Below, piece after piece: positions 43,707 through 51,863 of a stretch of 64,000 bases of DNA. Every line of letters starts with the position of its first letter. Positions within the stretch are counted from its first letter, which is position 1. Source of the stretch: UBA9647 sp049522195 (GTDB lineage Bacteria; Bacteroidota; Ignavibacteria; UBA10030); the NCBI GenBank assembly GCA_049522195.1, contig JBEKOB010000001.1:1-64000 (forward strand), read 5' to 3'. The notes beneath the pieces were generated by a model. The model ran no database searches. It was not told the origin of the DNA and saw nothing but the letters and a program-made list of their open reading frames with translations. The translations under genes were made by a program, and so were the position numbers.

Positions 43707-44182
43707 GGCTGTCTCTCGATTGGAAGATTGGCGTCAACCCATTCCCTCCAGCCGCCGAAGAATATCCTCACGTTTTTGTAACCGTCCTTCATGAGCTTCA
43801 CGGATAGTTCGATGCTCGAATTGCACTCGGAGCCGTCACAGTATGCGATGATCAAGTGATCTTTTGGAATGCCACTCAATACACTCTTCTTCACATCGTA
43901 GTCTTTCAGTGGCACATTGAGTGCCCCTTGAATGTGCCCGAGATTGAAGTCAATATCGTGGCGGGCGTCGACGAAAACTGCGGAGCCGGAATCGAACAAG
44001 CTTTTGGCTTCATTACGGGATATCATGGAGGGAGTCGGAATGTCCGTTCGCTGGGCCGTCTTTGATCGAGGAGAGCGGGCGAACATCCCTTTTTCAGTCG
44101 CGGACGTGTACACAAGGCCGAGCGCACACGCGACAAGGATCAGAATGCCGGCTTCACGGAGTGCTTCTTTGAATCGGATCAA
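43703..44182 (-). CDS. Membrane-anchored rhodanese-like protein
   Basis: 159 residues, TTG start overlapping the DUF1573 stop by 4 bases. One N-terminal transmembrane segment (AGILILVACALGLVYTSATE) is followed by a single rhodanese domain at about 55-155 with DARHDIDFNLGHIQGALNVP and the active-site loop IAYCDGSECNSS, whose first Cys would carry the persulfide. It should face the periplasm. Located between a DUF1573 protein and a MauE-type membrane redox protein. Confidence 0.9.
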   Translation of the reverse strand: MIRFKEALREAGILILVACALGLVYTSATEKGMFARSPRSKTAQRTDIPTPSMISRNEAKSLFDSGSAVFVDARHDIDFNLGHIQGALNVPLKDYDVKKSVLSGIPKDHLIIAYCDGSECNSSIELSVKLMKDGYKNVRIFFGGWREWVDANLPIERQP

Positions 44183-44892
44183 TCTGGGGTTACTCCGATG
44201 AGGGTGACTCGCACAGGTACTTGTGATTGTTTGTTGCTGTCGGTCTCCAGGAGCAGGAGCTCGTTGATGTATTCTGTTTTCCTCGGTGTGATTTTGACAT
44301 TGAGCCGGATTGTGTCGGCTGGAAGAACCGTTCGTTTTTCGAATGTGACCGTGAGGTCGGACGATGACGACTTGAATCCAGTCAGTGTGAGGACTTTCCC
44401 TGAAACGTTTTTGAACGTGACTGACTGCTCAACTTGTTTTCCGACCGGCACGCTCCCGAACCAGAGCACCGAACCGTTGTTGACCGGTTGGAGTTCTTCG
44501 ATAACATCGCCAACCAGCGTTACATAGGACGTGGGGGCAGTTGGATCATTCGTCATGATGTTGACATGTTTCTCGATCTTTCCGCGGTAGCCAGTTGAAT
44601 TGAACTCAATTTCCACAGCATCCGACTCGCCGGACTTCAGGAATGACTTTGGCTGCCGCGCCGTCGTGCAACCACATGACGTGGTCACCCCGAGAATCCG
44701 GAGAGTGTCCCGCCCGATGTTCTTGAGCACGACGCGCACCTTTTTCGTGGACCCATTGTAGATAACTCCGAGATCGATCTTTGTCTTATCGATGGTGAGC
44801 TTCGGTTGTGCCGCTGCCGGGACCATCAACACAAGTACCAGTATCCCCACCCAAACACATCGCATACTTCCCCCGAAAGAGTTTGGTGTCAT
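44179..44892 (-). CDS. DUF1573 periplasmic protein
   Basis: 237 residues. The frame begins at ATG 44892, overlapping the preceding gene by 4 bases; an internal Met at residue 10 starts a cleaner signal peptide. The mature chain has two Ig-like MSP/ASPM-type domains. The first carries the DUF1573 hallmark VTTSCGCTTARQPKSFLKSG and EIEFNSTGYRGKIEK, with the CGC pair available for thiol chemistry. The second ends with NVKITPRKTEYINELLLLET. Proteins of this family often sit next to rhodanese or DoxX genes, as here. Confidence 0.9.
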   Translation of the reverse strand: MTPNSFGGSMRCVWVGILVLVLMVPAAAQPKLTIDKTKIDLGVIYNGSTKKVRVVLKNIGRDTLRILGVTTSCGCTTARQPKSFLKSGESDAVEIEFNSTGYRGKIEKHVNIMTNDPTAPTSYVTLVGDVIEELQPVNNGSVLWFGSVPVGKQVEQSVTFKNVSGKVLTLTGFKSSSSDLTVTFEKRTVLPADTIRLNVKITPRKTEYINELLLLETDSNKQSQVPVRVTLIGVTPD

Positions 44893-45575
44893 CGTTTTTT
44901 CTTTTTTGGAGCTTGCTTCGACTGAAGTGCGTCGGGATCGATTTTCTCATAGCCCGATGGTATACGGAACAGAAACTCGCTGAGCGACTTCTTGAGCACA
45001 CTTGTCACTTCGAATCGCCCGCTCTCTTCGCCCGTGGCATCACGCGTTATAAACCGCATTGGGAAATACCCCATGTCGAGAATTTTCCACATCCATTCCG
45101 AGACCTGCGGAGTCAGAAGCGACCCGGCTGTTCCGAACTCCTTGGTGGCCCAGATTTCGTATTCGAGTGTGTCAACAGTCGCAAGAAACTGATCGCATGT
45201 GTATCCCTCGATCTCGTCTGTCGAATCCGTTTTTTGCACGTTCACTTTGGGTGGGACATGAGCTCCCTTTGACGGTGTAAACACGATGGGAAGCTCTATG
45301 TACTGCTCGCGTCCGGAAACGATGACGAAACTCTTCTTGAGTCCGTAGTCAATGAGAATAGCGTCTCCTCCTCCTTGCTCGGTTCCCTCGATTCGCAATC
45401 GCCCGCGTTTCATGAACAGTGAGACGGATTCAATGCTCTCGAGGTTTCGAATCTGATAGCCCACAATTCCCTCAAATGATTTCTTCTCCACAACCTCTTG
45501 CGCGGATGCGAGAGTACTCAAACCGATTGTAAGTAAAATCCATAGCGTGGCGAGCCGGATGATGCGAGAGGTCAT
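44889..45575 (-). CDS. DUF4412-like secreted protein
   Basis: 228 residues with signal peptide (LATLWILLTIGLSTLASAQ). The mature part is a beta-rich fold with FEGIVGYQIRN, LFMKRGRLRIEGTE, EGYTCDQFLATVDTLEYEIW and a basic tail (QAPKKKKR). It matches the DUF4412 pattern of periplasmic proteins in Bacteroidota and relatives, for which a lipid-binding, LolA-like fold is plausible. It overlaps both neighbours by 4 bases. Function is not established. Confidence 0.82.
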   Translation of the reverse strand: MTSRIIRLATLWILLTIGLSTLASAQEVVEKKSFEGIVGYQIRNLESIESVSLFMKRGRLRIEGTEQGGGDAILIDYGLKKSFVIVSGREQYIELPIVFTPSKGAHVPPKVNVQKTDSTDEIEGYTCDQFLATVDTLEYEIWATKEFGTAGSLLTPQVSEWMWKILDMGYFPMRFITRDATGEESGRFEVTSVLKKSLSEFLFRIPSGYEKIDPDALQSKQAPKKKKR

Positions 45576-46426
45576 GCCGAATTCCTTTCTTCGTTAGGGG
45601 CGTGTGCGCGATGCCACCAGGAACCGCTCACAGCCATTTGCTTCAAGAGCGGGGCAACGCAGTAACGATTTTCGCCAAGATCCGTATGCAATGCTTTCAG
45701 TACGGCATACACGTGTTCAAGGCCGATCCTGTCAGCCCACTCGATCGGCCCGAGCGGGTAGTTCGCCCCGACTTTCATTGCCACGTCAATTTCTCGCGGT
45801 GTTGCGATCTCCTCCTGTAACGCGAATGCAGCTTCATTGATCATTTGGCACACAATCCGCGGAAACACCATCCCAACCCGGTCTTGAACGAGTTCGATTT
45901 CCTTGCCGACGGATTGGAAGAATCTCTGGACAATGCTCACGGTCCCCGTCGGAGTGAATGCAGTCGGTGCAATCTCAATCAGGGGTTTCTCACTGATTGA
46001 AGGGAGTGCCGAGCATCCGACAAGCCGGTTTTTGTGTTTGATCCAGGATGACTGTTCGGTCGCGGAGACCGTCACGGAAGAGCTTGCGATGACCGTGGAT
46101 GCGGGCAAGGCTCTGTCCAGCTGCTCGAGATTCAGCCGCTTCTGTTCAAGGTCGATGTTTGTGAGCTCAAGTGCAAATGAGATGTCCTTCGGAATCTGTG
46201 CCGATTTCTTAGAGAATCTGGAATCTAATAGGCGCTCCTGCTCCGGGGGTGAGTTGAAATGAAAGAAGACGAAATATCCGTGAGATGAGCAGAGGGTCGT
46301 GAAATCCGCAACCATCTCATAGTCGCCGACCAAATAGACGGGGGTTCGCTTTGGCTCACCCTTCTCCTCTGGCCGGGGCGGCCTCACAGCCTCTTTCTTC
46401 CGCGCGGTCTTTTTCTTTAGTTTCAC
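45572..46426 (-). CDS. Degenerate 3-hydroxyacyl-CoA dehydrogenase-like protein
   Basis: 284 residues, GTG start directly after the TAA of the preceding gene. A basic, Pro-rich N-terminus precedes a Rossmann-like domain that lacks the GxGxxG of active dehydrogenases (here VYLVGDYEMVADF). The rest follows the family: VIASSSVTVSATEQ, the LVGCSALPSISEKPLIEIAP strand, FPRIVCQMINEAAFALQEEI, and YPLGPIEWADRIGLEHVYAV in the helical domain. It therefore looks like a catalytically altered paralog that may dimerise with the intact enzyme encoded just upstream. Confidence 0.85.
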   Translation of the reverse strand: MKLKKKTARKKEAVRPPRPEEKGEPKRTPVYLVGDYEMVADFTTLCSSHGYFVFFHFNSPPEQERLLDSRFSKKSAQIPKDISFALELTNIDLEQKRLNLEQLDRALPASTVIASSSVTVSATEQSSWIKHKNRLVGCSALPSISEKPLIEIAPTAFTPTGTVSIVQRFFQSVGKEIELVQDRVGMVFPRIVCQMINEAAFALQEEIATPREIDVAMKVGANYPLGPIEWADRIGLEHVYAVLKALHTDLGENRYCVAPLLKQMAVSGSWWHRAHAPNEERNSA

Positions 46427-47290
46427 TTACTTCTCGTTTCCATTGTACTTGTAGAACCCGACGCCGCTCTTCCGGCCGAGCATGCCTGAATCGACCATCT
46501 GTTTCAGCAGCGAATGGGGCCGGTACCGGGACTCGCCTGAGGTCTGATCCTGTATCGACTGCGTTACAGACAAACACTGATCCACGCCGGCAGTGTCCAT
46601 TGATTCGAAAGGGCCGAGGTTAAAATCTCCCACGGCTCTCATGATTCTGTCAATCTGTTCATGGTCGGCGATTCGTTCGCCAAGAATTCTGAGTGCCTCA
46701 CCGTAGAAAGGCTGCACCAGACGGTTGACGATGAACCCCGGGGAGTCTTGCGTCACGACTGCCGTTTTGTTCAACTGTGCCGTGAACTCGATCGCTCGCC
46801 GTATCGTTTCGGCGGACGTTTGCTGACCCCGTACGATTTCAACGAGACGGGCAGCTCCTGGGGAGTTTATGAAATGCAGGCCAAGTACTTTTTCAGGATG
46901 TCGGGTTGATGAAGCGATTGCCGTGATGGAAAGCGATGAGGTGGTCGAAGCCAGGATGGTCGTGGGTTTTGTATCAGCCTCAAGGTGTCTGAAGAGATCC
47001 TTTTTGATCCGGAGCTCCTCGATGGCCGCCTCGACAATAATCTCGGCGTGATTGAGCTCTGCGAGGCGTGTCCGGGGATGGAGGCGTCCGAATGCCTCGA
47101 TGGTTTGATTCTCGGTCAACTCCCTTTTATCCCAGTTGCTTTTGAAGTTGGTCTTGATTCGCTCCAGCGCCTGCCGCAGAATCGTGCCGTTGATGTCGTA
47201 CAGCGATACTTCAATGCCTGAAAGCGCAGCAAGCTGCGCAATGCCCGCTCCCATCGTACCGGCGCCGACGACCCCTAGATGTCTGACCAT
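46427..47290 (-). CDS. 3-hydroxyacyl-CoA dehydrogenase (3-hydroxybutyryl-CoA dehydrogenase type)
   Basis: 287 residues from ATG 47290, where the NAD-binding fold begins at once (HLGVVGAGTMGAGIAQLAAL); the frame is open 21 codons further. The catalytic His-Glu neighbourhood is seen in VLGLHFINSPGAARLVEIV, followed by TQDSPGFIVNRLVQPFYGEA, and the C-terminal domain has GDFNLGPFESMDTAGVDQCL. The enzyme oxidises 3-hydroxyacyl-CoA with NAD in beta-oxidation or butanoyl metabolism. It is the first gene of a tight operon that continues into envelope redox genes, an unusual combination. Confidence 0.93.
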   Translation of the reverse strand: MVRHLGVVGAGTMGAGIAQLAALSGIEVSLYDINGTILRQALERIKTNFKSNWDKRELTENQTIEAFGRLHPRTRLAELNHAEIIVEAAIEELRIKKDLFRHLEADTKPTTILASTTSSLSITAIASSTRHPEKVLGLHFINSPGAARLVEIVRGQQTSAETIRRAIEFTAQLNKTAVVTQDSPGFIVNRLVQPFYGEALRILGERIADHEQIDRIMRAVGDFNLGPFESMDTAGVDQCLSVTQSIQDQTSGESRYRPHSLLKQMVDSGMLGRKSGVGFYKYNGNEK

Positions 47291-47361
47291 AAAAAGGATG
47301 GATTCCTTTGACTGGTGCCCCGAAAACATACTGAATTGGGGGGTGAAAAACAACCGAGGGA

Positions 47362-47405
47362 GTGCCCGTCACCTAACTTCGTTCCAGTCGGGGGGTGACG
47401 GTCAC
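47362..47405. repeat. Inverted repeat upstream of the dehydrogenase operon
   Basis: CCGTCACC (47366-47373) pairs with GGTGACGG (47394-47401), extended outward by GTG/CAC with one mismatch; the loop is 20 bases. It lies 72 bases upstream of the operon start and downstream of the permease gene, so it may act as terminator, operator or both. It shares CCCGTCAC with the hairpin at 3634-3660. Confidence 0.5.
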
Positions 47406-47451
47406 TTTCCATTGACGACCGACACTAGAACGCACGGAGGCGCGCAAACCG

Positions 47452-48759
47452 TCAGTAAGGGTAAAAAACAAAGAAGAGCAACGAGAGCAGAGCCAGCACC
47501 CACAGACCCGGTTTGACTTCATGCCTCTTTCCTCCGAGGATCTTGAACAGTGGATAGAGCATGAATCCCGCAGTCATCCCGATTCCGATATTGTACGTAA
47601 AACTCATCATGACAATGATACTGAACGCCGGCAGAATCTCAGAATAGTCATCGAATCGGAGTCGCGTAATCGGGGTGATCATCATGGCGCCGACGATGAT
47701 CAGCGACGGGCCGTAGGCAAAAGCCGGCACAGCGGAAAGAAACGGAGCGAAGAACAGAGCTGCCAGAAACATGAAAGCCACCACCACGGCGGTGAGGCCT
47801 GATTTTCCGCCGGCGGCGATTCCCGTTGCAGATTCTATGTAGGCACCCGTCGTTGTTGTTCCGAGAAGAGCCGCAACGATCGTACTGCAAGCGTCCACCA
47901 TCATTGGTTTCTCGATTTCGGGGAGATTTCCGTTCGAATCCAACAAGTTCGCACGCAAGGCGAGGGCAATCAGCGTCCCCAGCGTATCGAGAAAAGCCAT
48001 GACGAAGATCGTGAGGATGACAGAAAAAAGTCCCCATGTCAAAGCCTCTGCAATGTCGAGCTTGAGAAAAATCTCGGTGATATCCGGCGGCAGGCTTACC
48101 CACCGTTCAGGTGTAGGCGTGATCTTCAGGACAAAGCCGGCGACAGTAACAACCAGGATACCGATGAGGAGCGCACCATTAACACGCTTGGTCACCAGGA
48201 GTCCGATGAGAAGAAATCCGAGGATCGCGAGCAGCACAGCCGGTTGGTGGAAATTCCCGACATGGACCGGAGCTCCTTCCACCCCGAGGCGGACGATTCC
48301 CGTCTCGTTCAGACCGATGAAGCTCAGGAACAGTCCAATCCCGACCGTCAGTCCGATCTTGAGTGACTCTGGAATTGCTTCTGCCAGCCAGCTCCGCACC
48401 TTGAAAATGGTCAGTATGGCGAACAGGATGCCACTGATGAAAATCGCGCCGAGGGCCGTTTGCCAGCTGTACCCCATGACTTTGACGACCGTGAATGCAA
48501 TGAATGCATTCTCTCCCATGTAAGGGGCAATGGCAAAGGGGCGATTTGCGTAGAGGCCCATCAACAAAGTCCCGAATGAGGCGCTCAGAATCGTCGCCAC
48601 CATTGATGGTCCAAAAGGCATACCGGCGGCTTCGAGGATCTTTGGATTGACGATGATGATATATGCCATGGTGACAAACGTCGTCAGGCCGGCGAGAATT
48701 TCCTGTCTGATGTTTGTCCCGAGTTGTTCGAGTTTGAAGAATGACGAGAAGGAAACCAT
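47452..48759 (-). CDS. NCS2-family purine permease (AzgA type)
   Basis: 435 residues from ATG 48759; the frame extends 49 codons further without a membrane-protein beginning, so the shorter start is chosen (VSFSSFFKLEQLGTNIRQEI). Twelve or more transmembrane segments are visible. Family marks are TTFVTMAYIIIVNPKILEAAG, YMGENAFIAFTVV and the later FLDTLGTLIALALR and TTTGAYIESATGIAAGGKSG stretches that line the substrate site. AzgA-type permeases import hypoxanthine, adenine or guanine with protons. It is transcribed alone and divergent from glnE. Confidence 0.93.
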   Translation of the reverse strand: MVSFSSFFKLEQLGTNIRQEILAGLTTFVTMAYIIIVNPKILEAAGMPFGPSMVATILSASFGTLLMGLYANRPFAIAPYMGENAFIAFTVVKVMGYSWQTALGAIFISGILFAILTIFKVRSWLAEAIPESLKIGLTVGIGLFLSFIGLNETGIVRLGVEGAPVHVGNFHQPAVLLAILGFLLIGLLVTKRVNGALLIGILVVTVAGFVLKITPTPERWVSLPPDITEIFLKLDIAEALTWGLFSVILTIFVMAFLDTLGTLIALALRANLLDSNGNLPEIEKPMMVDACSTIVAALLGTTTTGAYIESATGIAAGGKSGLTAVVVAFMFLAALFFAPFLSAVPAFAYGPSLIIVGAMMITPITRLRFDDYSEILPAFSIIVMMSFTYNIGIGMTAGFMLYPLFKILGGKRHEVKPGLWVLALLSLLFFVFYPY

Positions 48760-48992
48760 GGTTATTCCGGGTTGGCGTTCTTGATTCGTCGGCGTCGTGG
48801 CAGATGGGGACCGCACGCCGTGAACTGGGTATTCACTCTCCTGATGTCTCGAGAGGGAGACGCGAGAGGCGTGCGGAAATATAGACCAAGGCCGGATGAG
48901 AATCAAGGAGTGCAGGGTCAGATCGCATTCGACCTGGGGATCGCGCTCTGACGGTTTAGAATCTGTCGGTCTTTTTCAGTATCTTTTGACCC

Positions 48993-51863
48993 ATGATCGA
49001 TGTCGAACACAATCATAGCATCGCTCCTACGACCGACGACCAGCTCTACGACGCCATCGGCCAGCTCGCTGCCGATGCGGGGTTGTCCCCGCTGCTCTTC
49101 ATCAAGAATCTCAAGTCCGACGTACGTGTGACTGCCCACCCGCGTCGCGCGCTCAACAGCTTTCACCGATTCCTTATGACAGGTTTTTCATCGGCCTGGA
49201 TGCGCGATTTTGAAACTCATCGGCTTTTACAGCAAATCCTTCTTGAGCTTTCATCTCAATCACAGTTCCTCGCGGATATTCTGGTCAGGAATCCCGAATT
49301 ATTCCGGTGGCTCACTTCCTCTAACGTTCTCACAATCACCAAGACGCGTGAGAACTACGTCGCTGAGGCGTCTGATGCGATCAAACTCTTCCAGCGGTCG
49401 GAAAAAAAGCTGGATTCCCTTAAACGTTTCCAGCGGCGTGAACTTCTCCGTATCGGTGCCCGACAAATCCTGAAGGAAGCAGACGTCGCAACAACTTCAG
49501 GCGAACTCTCAGCGCTCGCAGACGCCATCGCGGAATCCATCCTCGGGATGGCCTACGATCAGATGACAGAAATGGTCCGTGGGACTGTCAAGAGGGAATT
49601 GGCGGTGATAGGTTTGGGGAAGCTTGGTGGGGAAGAGCTGAATTTCAGTTCGGATATCGATCTCGTCTTCGTGTATGACCAGGATGGACCACTTGAAGGC
49701 TCGCAACCTCGTCTCTCGACTCAGCACGAATACTACTGCAGGGTGGCTGAGTATGTGGTCAGACGGCTCTCAGAGCATACTGCGGAAGGGCATTTATATA
49801 GAGTGGATATGCGATTGCGTCCGGACGGCGGCTCAGGCCCATTGGCGATGTCTCGTGCCGCGTACTTCGCCTATTACGAAGCGCGTGGTGAGCTTTGGGA
49901 GCGCCAAATGCTTATGAAAGCAAGGGCGATTGCGGGAGACCGGCATGTGGGAGAGAGATGGATGGAAGAGATCCAACCGTTCATCTTTCCAAGAACGCTG
50001 CTTTCAAGTCCGCTGGAGGAGATCGCGAAGATTAAGGCGAGGATCGAGTCGAACCTCGATGAGGGAACGAATATCAAGCTGGGAAGCGGAGGAATTCGGG
50101 ATATCGAGTTTACCGTCCAGGCGTTGCAGCTGTTGAACGGGGGGAACAACGTCAACCTGAGGCAGCGAAGCACGCTCGGGGCGCTTCGTCAGCTCGCTGC
50201 ATCGAGGTACCTCAAGGAGGTTGAAGGGCGAGAGTTGGCTTCAGCATATCAGTTTCTTCGCACAATTGAAGACCGGCTTCAGCTTCTCCACGGTCTCCAG
50301 AAGCACAGCATACCTGAATCACTTGAGGAGCGCAGAATACTTGCGCGGCAACTGGGCTTCAAATCGGTGGCAGCGTTTTCGAAGAAACTTGAATTCCATC
50401 AGGCGCGGATCAGGAGGACCTTTGGTTCAGTATTCGGAAAGAAAGCCGGGCTGCGGAAGAAAGGCGCTGCTCTGCCAGGTGAGACCCAGGTCGACCCGAG
50501 GCTCGTGCGGAAACTGGGAGCTCTGGACATCCGCTCGGTCCAATCGCATCTTGCCGGAATTGTGAAGGAGGTTCCGGATCTTGGCGATCCGAGTCGATTG
50601 CATGGATTCGCCGAACTTTTCCGAAGGCGTAAAGCACCGGATTGGGGGGTGAAGAACTTTCTGCAGCTCGCATCGTCCGGGCCGATCAAGCGGACACTTC
50701 AGCAGGCTGCCTTGAATGAGAAGGCGCTCGATCTTCTTGTTCTCATTGCCACGCGCAGTTCCCGGTTCATCAGTTTGTTGGCCCGTGAACCATTGTTGTT
50801 TGAAACGCTGGTTGGCCGACCCGAAGATCTGCTGGACGAGGGTTCGGGATGGACATTTCTCAAGACTTCTGACTTGGCGCGCTATCGGGTATACAACGAA
50901 TTCAAAGCTGTTCTGAGATTCCTGGTAGGAGAAACTTCTGCTGCCGCCCTCACACGCGAGCTCAGCGTGCTTGCAGATGGGATCCTTGGAGACGCTTTCC
51001 ACCGGGCCGCGGAGGAAGTGCAGAAGGGTGCGGATGTGCCCGTTGCTCTGGTGGCCCTGGGGAAACTTGGCGGTGGAGAAATCTCCATCGGTTCTGATCT
51101 AGATCTTCTTCTCCTATATAAAGAGGGATCAGGAGGGATCCCGGCGAAGGCCGCAAACGCGCTTGGCAGAATTCTCCGTGAGAAACTCGAGCGCGTATAT
51201 GAAATTGATTTTCGATTGAGGCCGGAAGGAAAGAATTCGCCTCTTGCAACGGAGATTGAGTACTACAAGCAGTACCTCGCTCACCGCGCGTCGTTTTGGG
51301 AACGCCAATCACTTATCAAGGCGCGTTTGATCGCAGGCAATCCTGCTTTTGGCCGCCAACTCATGGAACACATTGGTCAGGCAGCGTACGATTTGCCATT
51401 GCCGCAAGGATGGAAGAAGGAAATTGTATCTATGAGAGATCGCATGGCAAAAGAGAGATCCAAATCTCCGGATGGCGTTGACCTGAAGGTTGGAGTTGGA
51501 GGATTGGTCGATCTTGAGTTCCTCGTGCAGACGGTTCAGCTGAGGCATGGGCACGATATGCCTCAGCTCAGAAACACCAATACGTTTGGGGCGATTGAAA
51601 TCATCCAGACACAGAACCTGGCGAGCCGGGTTGATGCAAAGAGGATCGCAGGAAATCTTGAGTATTTCCGGCGGCTTGAAGCGTTCATACGCATGAACTC
51701 CGAAGGAACAGACTTCGTGCTTCCCTCTGAGAACGATCGCCTTCAGGCTGTTGTGGCCGCAATGGGAAGCTCGTCTCCTGCCGCCCTGCGTCTCGGTATT
51801 GAGGAGATGAGGAAAACGAATAGGAAGCTGTTCAACGGTATAATCAAGTCTCTCCCAGGGTGA
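48993..51863 (+). CDS. glnE: Bifunctional glutamine synthetase adenylyltransferase/deadenylase
   Basis: 956 residues, the usual length. It adds AMP to glutamine synthetase and removes it in response to nitrogen status. There are two nucleotidyltransferase domains: the N-terminal deadenylase half has GLGKLGGEELNFSSDIDLVF and MRLRPDGGSGPLAMS; the C-terminal adenylylase half has ALGKLGGGEISIGSDLDLLL and DFRLRPEGKNSPLAT. Each Asp-x-Asp binds metal. A helical GlnD-like linker lies between them. No PII or glutamine synthetase gene is in the window. Its stop overlaps the DUF2723 gene start by 4 bases. Confidence 0.96.
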   Translation: MIDVEHNHSIAPTTDDQLYDAIGQLAADAGLSPLLFIKNLKSDVRVTAHPRRALNSFHRFLMTGFSSAWMRDFETHRLLQQILLELSSQSQFLADILVRNPELFRWLTSSNVLTITKTRENYVAEASDAIKLFQRSEKKLDSLKRFQRRELLRIGARQILKEADVATTSGELSALADAIAESILGMAYDQMTEMVRGTVKRELAVIGLGKLGGEELNFSSDIDLVFVYDQDGPLEGSQPRLSTQHEYYCRVAEYVVRRLSEHTAEGHLYRVDMRLRPDGGSGPLAMSRAAYFAYYEARGELWERQMLMKARAIAGDRHVGERWMEEIQPFIFPRTLLSSPLEEIAKIKARIESNLDEGTNIKLGSGGIRDIEFTVQALQLLNGGNNVNLRQRSTLGALRQLAASRYLKEVEGRELASAYQFLRTIEDRLQLLHGLQKHSIPESLEERRILARQLGFKSVAAFSKKLEFHQARIRRTFGSVFGKKAGLRKKGAALPGETQVDPRLVRKLGALDIRSVQSHLAGIVKEVPDLGDPSRLHGFAELFRRRKAPDWGVKNFLQLASSGPIKRTLQQAALNEKALDLLVLIATRSSRFISLLAREPLLFETLVGRPEDLLDEGSGWTFLKTSDLARYRVYNEFKAVLRFLVGETSAAALTRELSVLADGILGDAFHRAAEEVQKGADVPVALVALGKLGGGEISIGSDLDLLLLYKEGSGGIPAKAANALGRILREKLERVYEIDFRLRPEGKNSPLATEIEYYKQYLAHRASFWERQSLIKARLIAGNPAFGRQLMEHIGQAAYDLPLPQGWKKEIVSMRDRMAKERSKSPDGVDLKVGVGGLVDLEFLVQTVQLRHGHDMPQLRNTNTFGAIEIIQTQNLASRVDAKRIAGNLEYFRRLEAFIRMNSEGTDFVLPSENDRLQAVVAAMGSSSPAALRLGIEEMRKTNRKLFNGIIKSLPG

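Noticed and set aside
47999..48523. 174-codon plus-strand ORF
   Set aside because: Antisense to the purine permease gene; its Thr/Ser/Arg-rich composition reflects the reverse of hydrophobic codons.
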